DNA from: Streptomyces sp. NBC_00659
GTDB lineage: Bacteria; Actinomycetota; Actinomycetes; Streptomycetales; Streptomycetaceae
Assembly: GCF_036226925.1 (NCBI RefSeq)
Contig: NZ_CP109031.1
Location: 5,952,001-6,016,000, forward strand
Direction: 5' to 3'
DNA: 64,000 nucleotides
Below the pieces are notes generated by a model. The model saw only the letters and a program-made list of their open reading frames with translations. It ran no database searches and was not told the origin of the DNA. Both the position numbers and the translations under genes were made by a program. Positions 63,041 through 64,000 of the stretch are shown one piece after another (position 1 is the stretch's first letter; every line of letters begins with the position of its first letter).

Positions 63041-63994
63041 TCAGTGCGACAGCGTCGCCGGGCTGCCGCCGTTCGCCTCGTAGCCCGCCACCGCCAGCGC
63101 GCGGTATATCGCGTAGTCCGAGGCCGGGTCGGGGCTCAGGGTCCAGGGCAGGGCGCCGACGTGGCCGTCCACGCGTACCAGCTGGTCCATCGCCTCGGAC
63201 CAGCGCTCGCCGCGGACCAGGAAGCAGATCAGCAGATGGCGGACGTGGGCGAGCATCGGGTCGTCGGGGCGGGCCGCGTGGACCGCGTACAGCGCGCCGT
63301 GGACGGCCTTGGTCACGACCTCGCTCTGGTAGAAGCTACGGACCAGGTTCACCTCGGGAAGGTGCTCGAAGACCGCGAAGAGCGGCATCGCCGCGAGGAG
63401 GGAGCCCTGCGGCGCGCGTGCCGCCGCGGCCTCCGCGAACGCGTACGCCGTCTCCCGCGAGCCGTGCCACTTCTCGCACCAGTAGTGCAGGGCCGCCAGA
63501 TGCGCGCCCATGTGGGCGGGCGAGCGGTCCAGGATCTTCAGCCAGAGCTTCTCGAACTCCGGCTGGGAGTAGCCGAGTCCACGGGCCACCGACAGCTCGA
63601 TGATGTACGGGATCGGGTCACCGGGGGACAGCAGCGCCGCGTCGCCGCACGCGGACCGCGCCTCCTCCATGATGATCCGGAAGTCGTCGGACCCCGGCGT
63701 CGACGTCCGCCAGGCCTGCTGCACCAGGAACTCGGCGTGCACCGCGGCGCCGCCCGCGTCCTTGGGGGCCTCGGCACGCCACACGCGCAGCCACTGGCCG
63801 CCCGGTGTCTCGCTGACCCCGCCGGGGCGCTGCTGGAGCTCCAGGGACGCGGCGCCCGCGAAGGCCTGCACCCGCTGCCAGCGGGTCTCGCCCTCGGTCT
63901 CCGTGCCGGCCAGGAGCTGCGAGGCCGCGCGGTAGTCCTGGGTCCGCTGCACCACGTCCAGGACGTTCAGCAGATCCGCGTCCGGGCCGGGCAT
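63041..63994 (-). CDS. Hypothetical helical-repeat protein
   Basis: The 317-residue soluble protein is predicted to be mostly helical. Segments such as LLNVLDVVQRTQDYRAASQLL, FEKLWLKILDRSPAHMGAHLAALHYWCEKW, ETAYAFAEAAAARAPQGSLLAAMPL and HVRHLLICFLVRGERWSEAMDQL have the spacing of TPR-like repeats. No enzyme motif or membrane segment is seen. It resembles actinobacterial proteins of about 300 residues with no known role. ATG 63994 lies 6 bases from the window edge, so a longer gene cannot be excluded. Confidence 0.75.
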   Translation of the reverse strand: MPGPDADLLNVLDVVQRTQDYRAASQLLAGTETEGETRWQRVQAFAGAASLELQQRPGGVSETPGGQWLRVWRAEAPKDAGGAAVHAEFLVQQAWRTSTPGSDDFRIIMEEARSACGDAALLSPGDPIPYIIELSVARGLGYSQPEFEKLWLKILDRSPAHMGAHLAALHYWCEKWHGSRETAYAFAEAAAARAPQGSLLAAMPLFAVFEHLPEVNLVRSFYQSEVVTKAVHGALYAVHAARPDDPMLAHVRHLLICFLVRGERWSEAMDQLVRVDGHVGALPWTLSPDPASDYAIYRALAVAGYEANGGSPATLSH

Positions 63995-64000
63995 GCGGAT

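Overview
The window is a stretch of high-GC actinobacterial chromosome, almost certainly Streptomyces. It has very high GC, frequent GTG starts, and an AfsQ1/AfsQ2/SigQ signalling cluster. It also has an acyl-CoA carboxylase set (biotinylated alpha, beta and epsilon subunits with BirA), a GAF-GGDEF protein, HutH, a DEAD-box helicase and a class III adenylate cyclase. From memory, unchecked, the gene order up to about 49 kb resembles the S. coelicolor region around SCO4895-SCO4940. No rRNA, tRNA or CRISPR was seen.

Layout. 0-3.2 kb: MFS exporter with divergent LysR regulator, then an alpha/beta hydrolase with an Asp where the Ser nucleophile should be. 3.3-5.3 kb: adenosine deaminase, a small secreted protein and a PspC protein. 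5.4-10.3 kb: VanZ-like protein, lipoprotein, AfsQ2, AfsQ1 and divergent sigQ, with a perfect AfsQ1 box. 10.5-15.4 kb: uridine kinase-like protein, secreted protein, two abutting aldehyde dehydrogenase genes and deoC. 15.6-19.3 kb: a MITE, a methyltransferase/MerR divergent pair, a PH-like membrane protein and a PIG-V-type glycosyltransferase. 19.5-22.8 kb: sugar phosphomutase, purine nucleoside phosphorylase and gamma-glutamylcyclotransferase. 22.9-26.3 kb: LpdA-like flavoprotein, DeoR and TetR regulators. 26.5-33.4 kb: acyl-CoA carboxylase genes, Maf, a 42-residue membrane protein and birA. 33.9-41.5 kb: adenylate cyclase, a repeat-rich membrane protein, enoyl-CoA hydratase, GGDEF protein, HutH and cold-shock protein. 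41.6-50.3 kb: helicase, DUF2625 protein, LAxTG surface protein, L,D-transpeptidase, ABC exporter and a monooxygenase-globin fusion. 50.3-56.2 kb: XRE regulator, alcohol dehydrogenase, Mrr-TerD fusion and class C serine hydrolase. 56.5-63 kb looks accessory: a gene split by a MITE, an HxlR/oxidoreductase pair, a DUF1905 remnant, a frameshifted VanZ gene and a degenerate M48-like protein.

The most coherent functional story is nucleoside salvage. An identical 12-bp palindrome, CTACGCGCGTAG, lies just upstream of add, of deoC-ALDH-ALDH and of the purine nucleoside phosphorylase-phosphomutase pair. Together these enzymes would deaminate adenosine, phosphorolyse purine nucleosides, isomerise (deoxy)ribose-1-phosphate, cleave deoxyribose-5-phosphate and oxidise the acetaldehyde released. 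The two ALDH genes look like a split ALDH16 (catalytic plus non-catalytic halves). Mobile DNA is represented by small TA-flanked inverted-repeat elements. One has split a membrane-protein gene so precisely that removing 187 bp restores the frame, and another supplies the stop codon of an ABC ATPase gene.
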